A DNA stretch of 64,000 nt from VXYL01 sp965199945 (GCA_965199945.1 OZ241354.1:3658001-3722000), one strand, 5' to 3'; positions 46,468 through 55,622 are shown, numbered from the stretch's first letter. Notes: a model not told the origin generated them from the letters alone. A program made the numbers and translations.

Positions 46468-46974
46468 ATGGTCGTTAGCGACATGCCTGCTTGTAGCAAC
46501 TTCGAGCGCTTGTTCGCGGAGTTTCTGGACCGTGCGCCAGACGTCCTGCGCTTTCGGGCCCTCCGCACGACCGAGCAAGGCGCTTCCAGCGCCATGCCTC
46601 GTGTGGACTACTTGAAGCGCAGCGGCGCTATCGGCGTCTACTACCCGGATTGGGTGGCGGTGCAGCGCGATCTGGACGGGAAGAACATCAACTGGATGAT
46701 CGAGACGAAGGGCCGTGTTTGGGAGGGCGCGGGAGAGAAGGACGCCGTGATCGAGGATTGGTGCCGCAGAATGAGCGAAACCGCGGGCGACGTCTGGAAG
46801 TACGTTCGGGTGAATCAGGCAGAGTTTCGGGATGACTTCGAGTCGTTCCGTGCAATGCTCTTCGAGGTCGTTGCCACCGAGATGTTCCGCAAGCGCGAGG
46901 CAAGGGACACCACCCTGTCCCACGAGGAGTTCCTCCGGTGGCGAGACGAGGGGCGCCGTGAATGGCCATCGTGA
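46468..46974 (+). pseudogene. Truncated type III restriction enzyme: C-terminal nuclease domain only
   Basis: 168-residue frame whose YYPDWVAVQ ... NWMIETKGRVWE spacing is the PD-(D/E)XK endonuclease signature at the C terminus of type III restriction Res subunits. FERLFAEFLDRAPDVLRFRAL upstream is the linker typical of those enzymes. The roughly 800-residue helicase part is missing and no Mod methyltransferase is nearby. It may be debris of a lost restriction system, although a free-standing nuclease is possible because an upstream GTG/ATG start is available. It lies directly after the Septu-like pair. Confidence 0.7.
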
Positions 46975-47122
46975 TCGACGCCGCTGTCGCAATGCGCCTT
47001 TGGCCGAATTCGCACACGGATTTCCGCGATTTCGCACACCGCGAGGGGGCGATTTCCCTAGTTTGGCGTAGCCGCGCAGTCCTATCGTCCCTAGTCCTCT
47101 CAATGGCGAAAGGGCTCAAGCG
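46975..47122. other. Right edge of the defence island, with a repeated GGGGCGATTTCC motif
   Basis: No gene. Positions 47046-47057 read GGGGCGATTTCC, and ACACGGATT occurs near 47000. Both short motifs recur close together near 62377-62398, at the edge of another accessory block. Confidence 0.3.
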
Positions 47123-48169
47123 ATGGGCAATGGAATCGGAACACCGGCTGGCAGCGGCATTGCGGCGCTTCTTGCGTTGGCGAATCGGCGTGGGGCGTCG
47201 GATCTGCATGTGTCGGCGGGGCAGCCGCCGCTGCTGCGCGTCGATGGCGAAATCGAGGCACTTGACGAAGGCGCGCTCGATTCGGCTTGGATTCGCAATG
47301 CGCTGGAGGAAGTCGCGCCCGAAGCGGGCGGGGTCGAGGCGGCGGAGCGGGACTTCTGCTTCGAGTTGCCGAACGTCGGGCGCTATCGCGTCAACGCCTA
47401 TCGGCACCACCGCGGGCCTGGGGCGGCGTTCCGCGCGCTGCCGCTCGAAGTGTCGGACATGGCGGCGCTGGGGATGGGGGCGGTCTTTCGCCGCATCGCC
47501 GATGCGTCGCACGGCTTGGTGCTGGTCACCGGCGCCACGGGCTCGGGCAAGAGCACCACGCTGGCGGCGCTCGTGGACCACGTCAACGCCACGCGGCGGC
47601 AGCACATCCTCACCATCGAAGATCCCATCGAGTTCGTCCACCCGTCACGTTGCTGTCTGGTCACCCAGCGGCAAGTTGGCCGCGACACGCCGAGTTTCGC
47701 CGACGCCCTGCGGGCGGCGCTGCGGGAAGATCCGGACGTCATCCTGATCGGCGAGATGCGCGATCTGGAGACGATCCGCCTTGCCTTGACCGCCGCCGAG
47801 ACCGGACATCTGGTGCTGGCCACGCTGCACACGTCCTCGGCGCCGAAGACCGTGGATCGGATCATCGATGCGTTTCCCGGCGGCGAGAGGGACAGCGTGC
47901 GGGCGATGCTCTCCGAGTCGCTGCAAGCGGTGGTCGCGCAGAAGCTGCTGCCGCGCCTCGGCGGTGGCCGTGTCGCGGCGCACGAGATTCTTCTGGCAAC
48001 GCCGGCGGTGCGCAATCTGATCCGCGAACACAAGGTGGCGCAATTGCGCACGGCGATGCAGACGTCGGCGGCGCAGGGCATGACGACCTTGGAGCAGAGC
48101 GTGGCGCGCCTTGCCGCCGAAGGCGTGATCGAAACGCCGCCGGTCGCCGGCGAATTGGCTAGCGGCTGA
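47123..48169 (+). CDS. pilT: PilT-family type IV pilus retraction ATPase
   Basis: Secretion-superfamily ATPase of 348 residues. SDLHVSAGQPPLLRVDG near residue 26, Walker A TGATGSGKSTT near 140 and ILTIEDPIEFVH are clear. LIGEMRDLETIRLALTAAETGHLVLATLHTSSA, the Asp and His box region, follows, with the C-terminal AHEILLATPAVRNLIRE. PilU is a close relative; the HEIL...AVRNLIRE ending is more PilT-like. No other pilus genes are in the window. It converges with ruvX, overlapping by about 10 bases. Confidence 0.92.
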   Translation: MGNGIGTPAGSGIAALLALANRRGASDLHVSAGQPPLLRVDGEIEALDEGALDSAWIRNALEEVAPEAGGVEAAERDFCFELPNVGRYRVNAYRHHRGPGAAFRALPLEVSDMAALGMGAVFRRIADASHGLVLVTGATGSGKSTTLAALVDHVNATRRQHILTIEDPIEFVHPSRCCLVTQRQVGRDTPSFADALRAALREDPDVILIGEMRDLETIRLALTAAETGHLVLATLHTSSAPKTVDRIIDAFPGGERDSVRAMLSESLQAVVAQKLLPRLGGGRVAAHEILLATPAVRNLIREHKVAQLRTAMQTSAAQGMTTLEQSVARLAAEGVIETPPVAGELASG

Positions 48170-48539
48170 GCCAGGTCTCGGCGATGACGGCTGCGGCGTC
48201 GGCGTGGGCATCGGCGGCGTCGGCGCCCCGGGAGACGGCCTCGAACGTAGACAAGCGCTCGTCGGCGTAGTCCACCGGCAGGGCGTAGCGTTCGCCGAGA
48301 AGTTGGCCGAAGGCGCGAGCGCGCTTCGACATTTCGCTTGGCGTACCGTCCATGTTGAGGGGAAGGCCGACGACGAGCGCGGCGGGCCGCCACTCGCGCA
48401 CCAGCGCATCGAGCGCGTTCCAGCGCGGGACGCCGTCCTTCGCCGCGACGGAAGCGATGCCTCGCGCCAAGTCGGCTTGCGGTTCCGCAACGGCGACGCC
48501 GATGTGCTTCAGGCCGAAGTCGAAGACCAGCGCCGCCAC
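48159..48539 (-). CDS. ruvX: Putative pre-16S rRNA nuclease / Holliday junction resolvase-like YqgF (RuvX)
   Basis: RNase H-fold protein of 126 residues. The first catalytic strand is LVFDFGLKHIGVAVAE, VVGLPLNMDGT is central and YADERLSTFEA carries a later acidic residue. In E. coli this protein is needed for 16S rRNA 5' maturation. It follows yqgE after 4 bases, the widespread yqgE-yqgF pair. Confidence 0.92.
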   Translation of the reverse strand: MAALVFDFGLKHIGVAVAEPQADLARGIASVAAKDGVPRWNALDALVREWRPAALVVGLPLNMDGTPSEMSKRARAFGQLLGERYALPVDYADERLSTFEAVSRGADAADAHADAAAVIAETWLSR

Positions 48540-48543
48540 TGTT

Positions 48544-49089
48544 TCAAGCGAGGCCGGCGTCCGTGCCGAGCAGGCGCAGATCGATGCCGAGGGTGGCCGC
48601 CACCTGATCCAGGCGCTCGCCGAATGGCGCTTCGAACAACACGTAGATGCTGCTCGGCGCGGTGAGCCAGGCGGAATCCTGCACCTCGTATTCGAGCTGG
48701 CCTGGGCCCCAGCCGGCGTAGCCGAGCGCCACGAGGTAGCGCGTCGGCCCTTGCGCCGAGGCGATCAGTTCGAGGATTTCGCGGCTGTGGGAAATGACGA
48801 GTCCCGCGCCGGCGTCTTCGCTGGAATCCACGCGCACGTCGTTGGTGTGCAGGATGAAGCCGCGCTGCGGTTCCACCGGGCCGCCGTCGGCCACCGGCGC
48901 ATCGTCGGTGATCTGCGCCGGCAGATCGAGTTGGTGCAGCAGCTTGATGAGCGTCAGCTCGTGCAGCCGGTTGACGATCAGCCCTTGGGCGCCGTCGTCG
49001 TCGTGCGACCAGACGTAGATGACGCTGTCGCCGAACACCGTGCCGTGCAGCTTCGGCATGCTGATGAGGAATTGGCCTGCCAAGCGCAT
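48544..49089 (-). CDS. yqgE: UPF0301 (AlgH/YqgE) family protein
   Basis: 181 residues with the family opening LAGQFLISMPKLHGTVFGDSVIYVWSHDDDGAQGLIVNRL and the block ALGYAGWGPGQLEYEVQDSAWL. AlgH in Pseudomonas affects alginate expression, but the biochemical role is unsettled. It sits between tonB and ruvX in one direction, as in many gammaproteobacteria (gshB-tonB-yqgE-yqgF). Confidence 0.92.
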   Translation of the reverse strand: MRLAGQFLISMPKLHGTVFGDSVIYVWSHDDDGAQGLIVNRLHELTLIKLLHQLDLPAQITDDAPVADGGPVEPQRGFILHTNDVRVDSSEDAGAGLVISHSREILELIASAQGPTRYLVALGYAGWGPGQLEYEVQDSAWLTAPSSIYVLFEAPFGERLDQVAATLGIDLRLLGTDAGLA

Positions 49090-49154
49090 TGTTCAGTTCC
49101 AGGTTGCCGGGCGCGCTGCACGAGTGGCGCACAGGCGTGGCTTGGGGCGGTGGG

Positions 49155-50042
49155 CTACGACGAGAGTCGGCTGTCGAGAAAGCGCCAAGTCCGTTCGATC
49201 TCCAAGATGTCCGTGGTGGCCTTCATGGCCGGTGGAAAGGGCGCGTAGGGCGCGGCCAGGCGCACGATGCGCAGCGCGGCGTCGTCGAGCAGCTTGTGGC
49301 CGCTCGTCTCCAGCACGCGCACCTCGTCCAATGCGCCGTCGGGCGCAATGGCCACCAGCAGGCGCAGATTGCCGACGATGCCTTCGGCGCGCGCTTGCTG
49401 CGGATAGTTCAGCTGCCCGATGCGTTCGACCTTGCGTCGCCAAGAGTTTAGATAATAGGCGAAGTCGGGGCTCGGCGGCGCGACATTGCCGAGTCGGCGC
49501 ACCCGCAGCCCGGCCCGGCGCGGCGTCGGGTTGTCCGCTGCGTTGGCCGCCGTGGCCAGCGCCAAGGCGTCGAGGCTTGCGCCAGCGAACGGACTTCGCA
49601 GCGGGGCGGCGACAGGCGGACTGGGCGACGGTGCCATGCGCCGCGGCGCTTCGGCACGCGGTTCTTCCTCGCGGGAGCCCGCAGCGGAGTGTTCCCCTGC
49701 CTTGCTCGCTTCGGCTTGGGATGCGGCAGCGGGCGGCGGCTGGGTTGGCGTCTGTTCGGGCGGCGCGTCAGACGCGTTGACGGCCGGGAGCGTTGCCAGA
49801 ACGACCGGAACGACGGCGCTTGGCGCCGGGGCCAACGGCGCCGCGACTTGCACGCCGAAGAACAACGCCAAGTGAATGGCGACGGCCACGGCGACGCAGG
49901 CAGCAGTGTGCGGAGCGTGGCGTTCCCGGGCGGAAACGTCGCGCCGGCCGGCCAAGGCGCGCGGGCCGGGATGAACTGTCGCGACGATGCCTTGCACGAC
50001 GTTCCGAACGGCGGGGTCAGCCGAGGCTTCCCGCCACTGCAT
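49155..50042 (-). CDS. tonB: Energy transducer TonB
   Basis: 295-residue inner-membrane protein linking the proton motive force to outer-membrane receptors. One N-terminal membrane helix (VAVAVAIHLALFFGVQVA) near residue 50 is followed by a proline- and alanine-rich periplasmic spacer and the TonB C-terminal domain (LNYPQQARAEGIVGNLRLLVAIAPDGALDEVRVLETSG). The ATG at 50042 overlaps gshB by 26 bases; a later start is possible because the helix begins only at about residue 48. It could energise the TonB-receptor-like protein at 60.0-62.2 kb. Confidence 0.9.
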   Translation of the reverse strand: MQWREASADPAVRNVVQGIVATVHPGPRALAGRRDVSARERHAPHTAACVAVAVAIHLALFFGVQVAAPLAPAPSAVVPVVLATLPAVNASDAPPEQTPTQPPPAAASQAEASKAGEHSAAGSREEEPRAEAPRRMAPSPSPPVAAPLRSPFAGASLDALALATAANAADNPTPRRAGLRVRRLGNVAPPSPDFAYYLNSWRRKVERIGQLNYPQQARAEGIVGNLRLLVAIAPDGALDEVRVLETSGHKLLDDAALRIVRLAAPYAPFPPAMKATTDILEIERTWRFLDSRLSS

Positions 50043-51000
50043 CCAGCAAGTCGCCGGCGATGTCCAGGCCGTAGCGGCGGTCGAGCTCGCGGATGCAGGT
50101 GGGGCAGGTGACGTTGACCTCGGTGAGGTAGTCGCCGATCACGTCGATGCCCACGAAGCGCAACCCGCGCGCGGCGAGTTCCGGCCCCAGCGCATCGGCG
50201 ATGAAGCGGTCGCGTTCCGAGAGCGCTTGGCCAACGCCTTCCCCTCCCGCGGCGAGGTTGCCGCGGCTTTCGCCCTGCATCGGCACCCGCGCCAGCGCGT
50301 AGGGCACGGCGCGGCCATCGATGAGCAGAATGCGCTTGTCGCCGGCGCTGATTTCGGGGATGAACTTCTGCGCCATCACCGGGCGCTTCTCGTTGTCCGT
50401 GAGCGTCTCGATGACGACGCGCAGGTTGGGATCGTCCCGGCGCACGCGGAAGATGCTCATGCCGCCCATGCCGTCGAGCTTCTTGAACACCACGTCGCCG
50501 TGTTCGGCATGGAAGTCCATCAGCAGCGCCTTGCGCGACGCCACGATCAGCGGCGGCGTACACGCGGCGAAGCGCGTGGCGAAGAACTTCTCGTTGCAGT
50601 CGCGCAAGGCGCGCGGCGCGTTCACCACCAGCGCGCCCTGCTCCGCCGCCCGCTCCAACAGGTAGGTGGCGTAGACGTACTCCATGTCGAAGGGCGGGTC
50701 CTTGCGCATCATCACGATGTCCATGTCCGCAAGCGGCAGGCGCAGGGGCGGCCCAAGCCGGTAGTAGGCGTCGGCCTGGGCGATGGCGTCCAAGTCCTCC
50801 AGGGCCTCGGGAACCAGCGTCAGATCCTGCATCCAGCCGACCACCGCGCCGTGCTGCAAGGCGAGGTCGCCGATGCCGAGCACGGAAATCCGCCATCCGC
50901 GCCGCTGCGCCGCGCGGATCATGGCCAGGGTGGAGTCCTTCTTGACGTTGCACGTCTCGATGGCGTCCATCACGAAGGCGATGTGGCAACTCTCCGTCAC
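50017..51000 (-). CDS. gshB: Glutathione synthetase GshB
   Basis: ATP-grasp ligase joining gamma-glutamylcysteine and glycine; 327 residues (E. coli 316). Key blocks are FVMDAIETCNVKKDSTLAM, MRKDPPFDMEYVYATYLLE, DVVFKKLDGMGGMSIFR and the C-terminal DVIGDYLTEVNVTCPTCIRELD. A TATATT -10-like hexamer lies 35 bases upstream on the minus strand (51035-51040). Confidence 0.95.
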   Translation of the reverse strand: MTESCHIAFVMDAIETCNVKKDSTLAMIRAAQRRGWRISVLGIGDLALQHGAVVGWMQDLTLVPEALEDLDAIAQADAYYRLGPPLRLPLADMDIVMMRKDPPFDMEYVYATYLLERAAEQGALVVNAPRALRDCNEKFFATRFAACTPPLIVASRKALLMDFHAEHGDVVFKKLDGMGGMSIFRVRRDDPNLRVVIETLTDNEKRPVMAQKFIPEISAGDKRILLIDGRAVPYALARVPMQGESRGNLAAGGEGVGQALSERDRFIADALGPELAARGLRFVGIDVIGDYLTEVNVTCPTCIRELDRRYGLDIAGDLLDAVAGSLG

Positions 51001-51191
51001 GGGGAATGCGCGGCCTCATGGAGCGGACGGGGGGAATATACATGGGGAACCGCGCCGCGATTTCGGCACGGCGCGTGTGTGGCAGTGGCGATTCTAGAGC
51101 AGTGGCCCGGGGAGTTGGGCGAACGGGAAACCCCGAAGACGCCGCGCCAATCGTGCTTGCGCTGCGAAGGGCACGGCGTTCGGGGCGAGCC

Positions 51192-51587
51192 TCAGGCGGC
51201 CTGCACCTCGACTTCGCGCGGCTGCGCGGTGGCGCGCTTGGCGACGTCGATGGTCACCACGCCGTCCTTGGCCGCGGCGCGAACCGCGTTCGGGTCGGCG
51301 TCCTCCGGCAGCCGGAAGCTGCGCGCGAACTTGCCGAAGCGCCGCTCGCGGCGGTGCAGGCGGCCGTCCTGGGCGTCGTCGGCGGAGTGCCGCTCGCCGG
51401 CGACCAGCAGGGTGCGCTCCTTGATCTCGATGCGCACGTCCTTGCGGTCGATGGCGGGCAGTTCCACCTCCACGCGGTAGCCATCCTTGCTTTCGCGGAT
51501 GTCCACCGGCGGCTGCCACTCGAGAGCGCCGCGCCGTTCGAAGGCTCGATCCAGATCCCGGAAGGGATCCCAACGCACGATGTTCAT
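51192..51587 (-). CDS. Small heat shock protein, Hsp20 family
   Basis: ATP-independent holdase chaperone of 131 residues. The alpha-crystallin domain covers about residues 24-120 with VDIRESKDGYRVEVELPAI, a dimerisation loop and the conserved AAAKDGVVTIDVAK. The ATG at 51587 has an excellent AAAGGAGGT ribosome-binding site; longer starts are not supported. No convincing sigma-32 promoter or ROSE-type thermometer is apparent in the leader. Confidence 0.93.
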   Translation of the reverse strand: MNIVRWDPFRDLDRAFERRGALEWQPPVDIRESKDGYRVEVELPAIDRKDVRIEIKERTLLVAGERHSADDAQDGRLHRRERRFGKFARSFRLPEDADPNAVRAAAKDGVVTIDVAKRATAQPREVEVQAA

Positions 51588-51591
51588 GTCT

Positions 51592-51600
51592 ACCTCCTTT
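51592..51600 (-). promoter_or_regulatory. Consensus Shine-Dalgarno of the hsp20 gene
   Basis: On the minus strand AAAGGAGGT lies 5 bases before the ATG. It decides the start codon and suggests high translation. Confidence 0.85.
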
Positions 51601-51846
51601 GGTTGAACAGGCTGAACCGTGTCTCGGCAGTGGAAGTGGGGGCTTGGAACTTGAAACAAAGGCCTTGAAAAGCGAAAAAGCCTGCCCACGGAGCGCCGTT
51701 TTCCGACGCCATCCGACGCAATCGGCGCTCGGCAATCCCGCTGTCGTCAGGCTTCGACGGCCTGTGGATTGCGCCGAAATTGCATAGACAAGGGGGTGTG
51801 GAGGCACTATTGTCGCGGCTCCGTCTGTCGAGGGAGCGACGGTTGC

Positions 51847-52506
51847 ATGGCTATGCCGGACGCTGGCTACAAGTCAATCTTCGACGTTTGCGTCATCGGC
51901 CTCGCCGGCGTGCTTCTTCTGCCGTTCTGGCTCTTGGCACTCGTCGTCATTCCGGCGGCGATCTGGCTGGAGGACCGCGGCCCCATCTTCTACCTGCAGG
52001 AGCGGCTTGGGCTGAACGGGCGCGTGTTCCGCATCATCAAGTTCCGCACCATGAAGCCGGATGCGGTGGATTCGCACTTGGCGACGCCGGGCGACGAGCG
52101 CTTGACGAGCGTGGGCTGCGTGCTGCGCAAGCTGCATCTGGACGAGATTCCGCAGATCGCCAACGTGCTGCGCGGCGAGATGAGCCTGGTGGGGCCGCGC
52201 GCGGAGACGGCCGCCCGCCATCAGGCGATTGCCGAACACCTGCCGACCTTCGGCGAGCGGCTGCGCGTGAAGCCGGGCATCGCCGGCATCGCCCAGGTGC
52301 AGGGGCACTACCACTCCAGCCCGCGCGAGAAGCTCGGCTACGACAACCAGTACATCGCCAGCCTCGGCCCGTGGCTGGACGTCAAGCTGCTGATCGCCGC
52401 CGTGTTGACGACGTTCAAGCGCGCCTTCGGAACGCGCTCGGCGGCAAACCAGGCGGAAGTCGCCTTCTCTCCCTTGAGTTCCAACGGCACGGGCCAGCGC
52501 ATCTAG
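51847..52506 (+). CDS. Bacterial sugar transferase (polyprenyl-phosphate phosphoglycosyltransferase)
   Basis: 219-residue monotopic phosphoglycosyltransferase that starts a glycan on undecaprenyl phosphate. A re-entrant hydrophobic segment (ICVIGLAGVLLLPFWLLALVVIPAA-like, residues 13-38) precedes the catalytic core. GPIFYLQERLGLNGRVFRIIKFRTM, then LRKLHLDEIPQIANVLRGEMSLVGPRA and PGIAGIAQVQG, are family hallmarks including the Asp-Glu pair. No glycan operon surrounds it, so the product glycan is unknown. The ATG at 51847 is chosen over an upstream extension lacking similarity. Confidence 0.9.
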   Translation: MAMPDAGYKSIFDVCVIGLAGVLLLPFWLLALVVIPAAIWLEDRGPIFYLQERLGLNGRVFRIIKFRTMKPDAVDSHLATPGDERLTSVGCVLRKLHLDEIPQIANVLRGEMSLVGPRAETAARHQAIAEHLPTFGERLRVKPGIAGIAQVQGHYHSSPREKLGYDNQYIASLGPWLDVKLLIAAVLTTFKRAFGTRSAANQAEVAFSPLSSNGTGQRI

Positions 52507-52607
52507 GCGCTCGACCGGCCCTAAACCGCCGGTGCCGGGCCGCCGCAAAGCGCGGAGCGGCCACAGGCGACATTGCCTGGAACATGGTCGGCTATACTCG
52601 CCGTCAG

Positions 52608-53726
52608 ATGGCCCTCGAATACCCCTACGACTCGCATCCGACTCCGGGCACCACCGTCGAGGTGGCCGAGGGCGTGCATTGGCTGACGATGCCGATGGGC
52701 GGCTCCTTGACGCACATCAACCTCTACCTCATCGACGATCGAGACAGCTGGTTCGTGGTCGACACCGGCCTCGGCAACCGCCAGACGAAACAGCTCTGGC
52801 ACCAGGTCTTCGAGACGGCCATGGGCGGCAGGCCCGCCAAGGGCGTGATCTGCACGCACATGCACCCGGACCACATCGGCCAGGCGGGCATGATCGTGGA
52901 CCACTTCCGCTGCCCGCTCTACATGACCCGCGCCGAGTACTACCAGGCGCGCTCGTACACGACGATGGGCTTTTCGTCGTCCCACGGCAGTTGGCAGGGC
53001 GAGGAGTTCTACCACCGCTACGGCATGCCCACCGACCACATGCAGAAGATGCGCGACATGTGGCGCTCGCGGCTGCCGAAAGGCGGCAGTTCCGCCATGG
53101 CGATGCCAAGCGCCCTGCCGATGGGCTTTCGCCGCCTGCAGGACGGCGACATCCTCACCATCGGCGAGCACGATTGGCACGTCGTGGTTGGGGCTGGGCA
53201 CTCGCCGGAGCACGCCTGCCTGCACTGCCACAGTCTGGGGGTGATGATCTCCGGCGATCAGATCCTGCCGGTCATCACGTCCAACGTCAGCGTCCATCCC
53301 ACGGAGCCGGAGGCGAATCCGCTCAAGGTGTGGATGGAATCCCACGACAAGTTCCTGGACATGCCGGAGCGCACCTTCGTGCTGCCGGCGCACAATCTGC
53401 CCTTCTACGGCGTGCGCGAGCGGCTGCGCGACCTCATCGGCCATCACGAGGATCGGATGCTGGCCATCGAGGAGACATGCGTTGCGCCGCAGACCGCCAA
53501 GGATCTGCTGCCGGTGCTGTTCAAGCGCAAGCTGGACGCCCGGCAGACGATGATGGCGCTCGGCGAGGCAATCGCCCACTGCCATCTGCTGATGCACCGC
53601 AACCGGCTGCGCCGCTCCTTGGACGAGGACGGCCGCTACCGCTTCCTTTCCGTCGATCCCGATCTCGAACGTCGCGCCCACCCGGACCGCCACGACGCGC
53701 CGGACGACCGCCCGATCATGGTGTAG
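52608..53726 (+). CDS. Metallo-beta-lactamase fold hydrolase
   Basis: 372-residue dinuclear zinc hydrolase. The HxHxDH motif is THMHPDHIGQA near residue 84. Further ligands are the His in GAGHSPEHACLHC near 200, the Asp in MISGDQILP, and the His in LPAHNLPFYG. A C-terminal helical region, HHEDRMLAIEETC..., resembles the LACTB2/glyoxalase-II-like subgroup. A TATACT hexamer ends 9 bases before the ATG, suggesting a leaderless message; an in-frame ATG at 52584 is the alternative. Substrate unknown. Confidence 0.85.
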   Translation: MALEYPYDSHPTPGTTVEVAEGVHWLTMPMGGSLTHINLYLIDDRDSWFVVDTGLGNRQTKQLWHQVFETAMGGRPAKGVICTHMHPDHIGQAGMIVDHFRCPLYMTRAEYYQARSYTTMGFSSSHGSWQGEEFYHRYGMPTDHMQKMRDMWRSRLPKGGSSAMAMPSALPMGFRRLQDGDILTIGEHDWHVVVGAGHSPEHACLHCHSLGVMISGDQILPVITSNVSVHPTEPEANPLKVWMESHDKFLDMPERTFVLPAHNLPFYGVRERLRDLIGHHEDRMLAIEETCVAPQTAKDLLPVLFKRKLDARQTMMALGEAIAHCHLLMHRNRLRRSLDEDGRYRFLSVDPDLERRAHPDRHDAPDDRPIMV

Positions 53727-53730
53727 CCGC

Positions 53731-54033
53731 TTGGCCACCGGCAATCGGCATGGCCGCGCCGGCGTGGGCGCGGCGTTCAGCCGCCGTTCCCTCGCCAGAA
53801 CAGCCGCTGGCGCGACCTACCGCATCCTGCGCTGGGGAGACGCCCGCGTGCCCTTCGGGCTGCGCTCGCTGATTGGCGTCCTGTTCATGATCGGCGGGGT
53901 GTTCGGCTTCTTTCCCCTGCTCGGCTTCTGGATGTTCCCCCTCGGCGTCGCGTTCATCGCCTTGGACATCCCGTGGACGCGCCACCGCATCCGCGACTGG
54001 ATGCTGTCGTTGAAGGCGAAATCCGAAGCTTGA
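53731..54033 (+). CDS. Small membrane protein, possibly PGPGW-like
   Basis: About 100 residues from a TTG at 53731, just after the hydrolase stop. The core VPFGLRSLIGVLFMIGGVFGFFPLLGFWMFPLGVAFIALDIPW has two hydrophobic helices separated by a glycine- and proline-containing turn, like small PGPGW-type transmembrane proteins. A basic tail follows. The first 35 residues are poorly conserved-looking, so the true start may be later. Function unknown. Confidence 0.6.
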   Translation: MATGNRHGRAGVGAAFSRRSLARTAAGATYRILRWGDARVPFGLRSLIGVLFMIGGVFGFFPLLGFWMFPLGVAFIALDIPWTRHRIRDWMLSLKAKSEA

Positions 54034-54068
54034 AGAAGCGGCGCCGCGCCAGCGCCACCCTCGCCCGC

Positions 54069-55379
54069 TTACAGCACAGTGAACTTGAGCAGGAAGATCA
54101 GCGCCACCACATAGACCGCCAGCGGGCACTCGCGGAACCGCCCGGACAGCGCCTTGATCAAGGCGTAGGCGATGAAGCCCACGCCGATGCCGTCGGCGAC
54201 GGAGAAGCTCAGCGGCATGGCGATGGCGGTCGTCACGGCGGGAACCGCTTCCGTCAAATCGTTCCAATCCAGATCGGAGACGCTGCGCACCATCAAGCAG
54301 GCCACGTACAGCAGCGCGGCGCCGGTGGCGTAGGCGGGAACGCTCTCCGCCAAAGGCGCGAAGAGCAGGCACAGCAGGAACAAGCCGGCCACAACCAGCG
54401 CCGAGAGCCCGGTGCGTCCGCCGCTCTCGACGCCTGCCGCGCTCTCGATGAAGCTCGTCGTCGAGGACGTGCCGGCGAGTGCGCCGACCAAGGTGGCGCC
54501 GGAGTCCGCAAGCAGGGCAGGGCGCAACCGCGGCAGCTTGCCGTCCGCGCCGACCAGGCCGGCCCGGGTGGCCACGCCGACCAGCGTGCCGGCGGTGTCG
54601 AAGACGTCCACCAGCAGCATCGTCAGAATCACCGTCAGCATCGAGAGGCTCAGCGCGCTGGCGATGTCCAGCTTGAACAGCACCGGCGCCGGAGACGGCG
54701 GCAGCGCCGCCACGCCGTGGAACGGAGCGCCGCCGAACACCCAGCCGGCCACGGCGATGCCGAGCATGCCGATGACCACGGCCCCCGCGACCTTGCGCGC
54801 GGCCAAGCCGACGATGGCGATGAACCCGGCCAAGGTGGCCGCCGGGCCGAACGAGACGAAGTCGCCGAAGGACACCCGCGTTGCATCGTCGTCGACGATG
54901 ATGCCGGCGTTGCGCAGGCCCACGAGGGCGATGAACAAGCCGATGCCGGCCGCCATGCCGAGTTTCAGGTTGCGTGGAATCGCGTCGACCAGCCACTGGC
55001 GCACCGGCAGCACGCTCAAGACCACGAACAGCACGCCGGAGAGAAACACCGCGCCCAAGGCGGTCTGCCAGTGGTGTCCGGAGCCGATGACCACCGCATA
55101 GGCGAAGAAGGCGTTCTGCCCCATTCCCGGCGCGAGCGCGATGGGGTAGTTCGCCAGCCATCCCATGGCTAGCGTGCCCGCCGCGGCGGCGATGCAAGTC
55201 GCCACGAAGACAGCGCCGAAGTCCATTCCGGCATCGGAGAGGATGGCCGGATTGACCACCGTGATGTAGACCATCGCCAGGAACGTCGTCACGCCGGCGA
55301 TCACCTCGCCGCGCGGCGTGGCGCCGTGGGCCTCGAGCTCGAAGCGTCCCAGCCAGCGCTGCCGGTCGAAACCCACCAC
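54069..55379 (-). CDS. NCS2/AzgA-type purine (adenine/guanine/hypoxanthine) permease
   Basis: 436-residue inner-membrane proton symporter with 12-14 helices. AzgA-type blocks are GATPRGEVIAGVTTFLAMVYITVVNP at the N terminus, APGMGQNAFFAYAVV near residue 83 and LLVDVFDTAGTLVGVATRAGL near 262. SSTTSFIESAAGVESGGRTGL near 305 is the substrate-binding signature. It is downstream of a superinfection-immunity-like membrane gene whose stop abuts its GTG/ATG start region. Confidence 0.9.
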   Translation of the reverse strand: MVGFDRQRWLGRFELEAHGATPRGEVIAGVTTFLAMVYITVVNPAILSDAGMDFGAVFVATCIAAAAGTLAMGWLANYPIALAPGMGQNAFFAYAVVIGSGHHWQTALGAVFLSGVLFVVLSVLPVRQWLVDAIPRNLKLGMAAGIGLFIALVGLRNAGIIVDDDATRVSFGDFVSFGPAATLAGFIAIVGLAARKVAGAVVIGMLGIAVAGWVFGGAPFHGVAALPPSPAPVLFKLDIASALSLSMLTVILTMLLVDVFDTAGTLVGVATRAGLVGADGKLPRLRPALLADSGATLVGALAGTSSTTSFIESAAGVESGGRTGLSALVVAGLFLLCLLFAPLAESVPAYATGAALLYVACLMVRSVSDLDWNDLTEAVPAVTTAIAMPLSFSVADGIGVGFIAYALIKALSGRFRECPLAVYVVALIFLLKFTVL

Positions 55380-55622
55380 TCAGCCGTGGGTCGCGGCGTC
55401 CGCGCCCGGCCTGTTCGTCAGCGGCACCACGGCCCATGCCAAGGCGGCTGCCCAGCCGAAGCCAGTCCAGCCCAGGAGCAGATTGAGAAGGAACACGGGG
55501 AACAGGTGCGGATGGCGGTTGAACGCGGCAATCGCGGCGGGAATGAAGTAGCTGAGGACGGCGCCGGCGATCACCCCGGTGACCAGCCCCGCGCCGAAGA
55601 TTGCGAGCAGCATCTCCATCAT
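55380..55622 (-). CDS. Superinfection-immunity-family small membrane protein
   Basis: 80-residue protein with an N-terminal helix (MLLAIFGAGLVTGVIAGAVLSYFIPAAIA) and a second hydrophobic region LFPVFLLNLLLGWTGFGWAAALAWAV. The P...AAIAAFNRHP...LNLLLGWT..GW...W pattern is that of Pfam superinfection immunity (T4 Imm-like) proteins. These are common in bacterial genomes, where their role is unproven. The ATG at 55622 has a GAGGGA upstream. It abuts the permease gene. Confidence 0.7.
   Translation of the reverse strand: MMEMLLAIFGAGLVTGVIAGAVLSYFIPAAIAAFNRHPHLFPVFLLNLLLGWTGFGWAAALAWAVVPLTNRPGADAATHG

Noticed and set aside
51588..51846. CTTGAAA sequences upstream of hsp20 suggesting a sigma-32 promoter
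   Set aside because: They lie on the strand opposite to hsp20 and no CCCCAT-type -10 follows at the right distance.
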